A stretch of DNA of 64,000 nt, taken from contig CP136061.1 in assembly GCA_032622095.1 (NCBI GenBank), positions 64,793,127 to 64,857,126 of the forward strand, written 5' to 3'. The position numbers and the translations under genes are program-made. This DNA is from Siphonodentalium dalli (taxonomy: Eukaryota; Mollusca; Scaphopoda; Gadilida; Siphonodentaliidae). The notes under the pieces were generated by a model, which made no database searches, had not been told where the DNA came from, and was given only the letters and a program-made list of their open reading frames with translations. Shown here one piece after another: positions 60,890 to 64,000 of the stretch. The first letter of the stretch is position 1. Each line of letters starts with the position of its first letter.

Positions 60890-61168
60890 TCTTTCATGAT
60901 GGGAGCTGTGCGGGTGCAGCATTAAATGTCATATGCCAGTGCATTCTCTTGTGCCAAAATGTGTTCTCTTATATATGTGAGTCTCCCATAGGGAGCCTCA
61001 CATATATAATAAAATGCATTGGCTTACAAGGTCAAGGTAAATATTGTTATGCCAATGTGTTCTCTTATATAATGTGTGAGGCTCACTTGGGAAGCTCGCA
61101 TATATAAGAGAGTGTATTGGCACAGGGCTTTCACAAAATTTCAGGAAGCTCCAGTCATCGACGGGATA
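60890..61168. mobile_element. Family M MITE, large copy with two hairpins
   Basis: ctctttcatgatgggagctg left; ggaagctccagtcatcgacg right. Two catatata / tatatatg hairpins. Confidence 0.75.
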
Positions 61169-61205
61169 AATTGAGGCTCCAAACTCACAAGGGGCTTGAG
61201 GTTAA

Positions 61206-61383
61206 CCCTTTCAGTGCTAAGTCGGATTGATGATCATTTTTCAAATTTATTGATTATAATAATGTGAGCTCTTTCCATCAATGTATCACATTATTATAAA
61301 TTATCACATTATTTAATAATTTGAAAAATGATCAAGGAAAAAAGATGGGTTGATACAAAAAACCGAACTTGGCACTGGAAGGG
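61206..61383. mobile_element. Family P MITE, copy 5
   Basis: ccctttcagtgctaagtcgg and its inverse, flanked by TTAA at 61202-61205 and 61384-61387. Loop contains ctctttccatcaatgtatca as in copy 1. Confidence 0.88.
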
Positions 61384-61389
61384 TTAATT

Positions 61390-62028
61390 ATAAAAAGATT
61401 AAAATTTGTTGTCATATCGGAGACTATAAATTACATGTATATTTAAAACATACTGAAAGATTTTGGGTGACATTCCATTCATAAGTATAGTCTGTGTAAT
61501 ACAAAAAAAACACATAAGGTGTCTTCAATTTTGAAGTGAGTGAGTTGTGTGCGAAAGACCCTCTCCAGTAAATACTGGGACATTATTGTTGTTATTGTCA
61601 TTATGCTGCATTTTGAATTTATTACATGATCGTACCCTTATTCCATTCATTAAACCCATTCACTAAATTGTATATTAAACGTTTGTTTAATAACAGGAAA
61701 TAGTGCCAGGTGACCTTTGACTTCCGGTTTGTATTCTGTTTACATTCCGTATGCTACGTCTCAAAATACTATGGCTTCCAATATTTTTCCAACAAACTAT
61801 AATGAATGAAGAGTTTGAAAAGATATGTCAATAAATATATGCCATTAAATATGCCAAAGAGTCTTTGTATATATGGGACTGTTTCTTTACGCGGGCAAAC
61901 AAATTTTGAAACAATGCATAGTTACGTGAAACATCATCGCATGCCTTAAAGATGCCGATGTTAGTTTCGCGTCCCATTTGCTAATTTAAGTATATATTGT
62001 CTAGGTTTTGGATCATGTAATAAATAGA
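61390..62028. other. Unassigned intron DNA
   Basis: No supported feature. Confidence 0.35.
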
Positions 62029-62029
62029 A

Positions 62030-62172
62030 TTTACAACTCGTCCACAGTTTATAGCGGAATTTACAAAACTCGTCCGGTAAATTAGTTCAGGACCTCGCCA
62101 AAGGCTCAGTCCAGACCTAATTTACTGGACTCGTTTTGTAAATTCCGTTATAAAATGGGGACTCGTTGTAGA
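62030..62172. mobile_element. Foldback with tandem ACTCGTCC arms
   Basis: aatttacaaaactcgtccgg, aaattagttcaggacctcgc and inverse copies ending ggactcgttgtag; the loop is cgccaaaggctcagt. Lies ~110 bp 3' (in transcript sense) of the first visible exon. Confidence 0.7.
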
Positions 62173-62284
62173 TTTTCTATATATGAATCTGTCCATGTAT
62201 ATAGTGTCAATAAAGAATTAAAAAAAATAATAATAATAATAAGAAAAATAAAAAGATTAAAATGCATCAGATATATTAACTTAC

Positions 62285-62437
62285 ATTCTTTACAGCTACT
62301 GTAAATCCTGTAGGATCCTTCAGTGCACTGACATGTGTAGTATGACTCATGATTTAATGTTAGCTTACACTCAATATTAGTTCCAATGCACTGCTCAGTA
62401 GGTCCGCCATTAGTACAGCTGTAACCATATGCTGACT
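62285..62437 (-). CDS. Exon: six-cysteine EB/EGF-like module 1
   Basis: The 153-bp exon encodes 51 codons, starting with the last two bases of a split codon and ending with the first base of the next. It reads SAYGYSC, then C-x8-C-x6-C, a longer loop, CQC, and a final C before KEY. The six cysteines and the CxC near the end fit EB-type or short EGF-like extracellular modules. The acceptor follows the pyrimidine-rich tgaatctttcag and the donor is AAT|GTAAGT. The next exon upstream in the transcript is not visible; the intron on that side contains the minisatellite that fills the window end. The spacing of the last two cysteines is not that of a canonical calcium-binding EGF. Confidence 0.7.
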
Positions 62438-62528
62438 CTGAAAGATTCAAATCAATCAGTGGTCCTCGGTGATAGGTCCTCAGTGGCAGCAAGCAGACAA
62501 CCATCTTGGTTTCATAAAGGCCGAAATG

Positions 62529-64000
62529 TTTACATGTGCTTAGTATGACACCGGTCAGTTTACATGTGCTTAGTATGACACCGGTCAGTTTACATGTGCT
62601 TAGTATGACACCGGTCAGTTTACATGTGTTTAGTATGACACCGGTCAGTTTACATGTGCTTAGTATGACACCGGTCAGTTTACATGTGCTTAGTATGACA
62701 CCGGTCAGTTTACATGTGCTTAGTATGACACCGGTCAGTTTACATGTGCTTAGTATGACACCGGTCAGTTTACATGTGCTTAGTATGACACCGGTCAGTT
62801 TACATGTGCTTAGTATGACACCGGTCAGTTTACATGTGCTTAGTATGACACCGGTCAGTTTACATGTGCTTAGTATGACACCGGTCAGTTTACATGTGCT
62901 TAGTATGACACCGGTTAGTATGACACCGGTTAGTATGACACCGGTTAGTATGACACCGGTTAGTATGACACCGGTTAGTATGACACCGGTTAGTATGACA
63001 CCGGTTAGTATGACACCGGTTAGTATGACACCGGTTAGTATGACACCGGTTAGTATGACACCGGTTAGTATGACACCGGTTAGTATGACACCGGTCAGTT
63101 TACATGTGCTTAGTATGACACCGGTTAGTATGACACCGGTTAGTATGACACCGGTTAGTATGACACCGGTTAGTATGACACCGGTTAGTATGACACCGGT
63201 TAGTATGACACCGGTTAGTATGACACCGGTTAGTATGACACCGGTTAGTATGACACCGGTTAGTATGACACCGGTTAGTATGACACCGGTTAGTATGACA
63301 CCGGTTAGTATGACACCGGTTAGTATGACACCGGTTAGTATGACACCGGTTAGTATGACACCGGTTAGTATGACACCGGTTAGTATGACACCGGTCAGTT
63401 TACATGTGCTTAGTATGACACCGGTTAGTATGACACCGGTTAGTATGACACCGGTTAGTATGACACCGGTTAGTATGACACCGGTTAGTATGACACCGGT
63501 TAGTATGACACCGGTTAGTATGACACCGGTTAGTATGACACCGGTTAGTATGACACCGGTTAGTATGACACCGGTCAGTTTACATGTGCTTAGTATGACA
63601 CCGGTTAGTATGACACCGGTTAGTATGACACCGGTTAGTATGACACCGGTCAGTTTACATGTGCTTAGTATGACACCGGTTAGTATGACACCGGTTAGTA
63701 TGACACCGGTTAGTATGACACCGGTTAGTATGACACCGGTTAGTATGACACCGGTTAGTATGACACCGGTTAGTATGACACCGGTTAGTATGACACCGGT
63801 TAGTATGACACCGGTTAGTATGACACCGGTTAGTATGACACCGGTCAGTTTACATGTGCTTAGTATGACACCGGTTAGTATGACACCGGTTAGTATGACA
63901 CCGGTTAGTATGACACCGGTTAGTATGACACCGGTTAGTATGACACCGGTTAGTATGACACCGGTTAGTATGACACCGGTTAGTATGACACCGGTTAGTA
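62529..64000. repeat. 30-bp / 15-bp minisatellite array reaching the window edge
   Basis: 13 tandem copies of a 30-bp unit (tttacatgtgcttagtatga + caccggtcag) span 62529-62915. Then comes a long array of the 15-bp unit tagtatgacaccggt with single 30-mers re-appearing near 63096, 63396, 63576, 63651 and 63846. The 15-mer is the 30-mer minus cagtttacatgtgct. Nearly no substitutions, so it is recently expanded. It begins 92 bp upstream (transcript sense) of the first visible exon. Confidence 0.98.

Larger units (their letters stand above)
35335..62437 (-). other. Partial gene (3' part, four exons): EB/EGF-like, single-pass membrane protein with PPxY tail
   Basis: Seen: four minus-strand exons (62437-62285, 51748-51626, 45778-45620, 35606-35335) have good acceptors (TTTCAG, TTAACAG, TTCCACAG, ATTCCAG) and donors (GTAAGT, GTGAGT, GTAAGG). 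All junctions are phase 1 and the joined frame is open for 235 residues to a TAA. Introns are about 10.5, 5.8 and 10.0 kb. Order in the protein: two six-cysteine modules, a hydrophobic segment, a basic stop-transfer, a proline-rich tail with four PPSY motifs. Known: PPxY motifs bind WW domains, for example those of NEDD4/ITCH-type ubiquitin ligases; symmetrical phase-1 exons are typical of shuffled extracellular modules. Inference: type I surface protein, possibly a receptor or adaptor whose tail recruits WW proteins. The 5' end with the signal peptide lies beyond 64000. Overall architecture also resembles CYYR1, WBP1/VOPP1 and Shisa proteins, so orthology is open. Confidence 0.75.

Noticed and set aside
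62529-64000. CRISPR-like array of short repeats
   Set aside because: The units are head-to-tail without unique spacers, in an animal genome. It is a minisatellite.

Overview
The window is AT-rich eukaryotic nuclear DNA from an animal, with long introns, GT-AG splice sites, no operons and no ribosome-binding sites. It is dense in short DNA-transposon derivatives. Repeats containing 'gggccataactct' followed by runs of cgcc or ggacggac, the many acatgta-type words, and an EB-like cysteine-module gene suggest a lophotrochozoan, most likely a bivalve mollusc. That placement is inference. No rRNA, convincing tRNA or CRISPR array is present.

The one gene I can assemble is on the minus strand and enters from beyond the right edge. 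Four exons (62285-62437, 51626-51748, 45620-45778, 35335-35606) join in frame and are all phase 1. They encode the last 235 residues of a type I membrane protein: two six-cysteine EB/EGF-like modules, a transmembrane segment with cysteines and a basic stop-transfer, and a cytoplasmic tail with four PPSY (PPxY) repeats. Its introns (10.5, 5.8 and 10.0 kb) are almost entirely mobile-element derived. A second, much weaker string of exon-like pieces lies on the minus strand at 21.5-24.4 kb; I cannot identify it.

Layout: 1-1370 nothing recognised; 1376-2483 a foldback element; 2.7-4.3 kb tandem repeats; 5.0-9.4, 11.3-14.5 and 15.2-20.9 kb three large elements with long inverted arms rich in CAAGATGGC-type (YY1-like) words. 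The middle one holds a broken minus-strand gene of a repeat-associated family, disrupted by a 52-bp minisatellite and by a hAT-type MITE with a perfect 8-bp target duplication. 21-35 kb holds old tandem duplications and several MITE families. 36.4-42 kb is a complex inverted-repeat element. 42.1-44 kb holds two clean nonautonomous elements. 47.2-49.4 kb is a field of GCGCTTAAGCGC palindromes inside nested inverted repeats. 51.9-58.8 kb is a 3.4-kb tandem duplication that is identical wherever compared, apart from an 8-bp indel. 59-62 kb holds more MITEs and foldbacks. 62.5-64 kb is a 30/15-bp minisatellite that runs off the end.

Two themes stand out: a probably uncharacterised receptor-like PPxY protein gene, and an unusually layered set of MITEs, including a composite MITE present twice and an empty-site proof of insertion.
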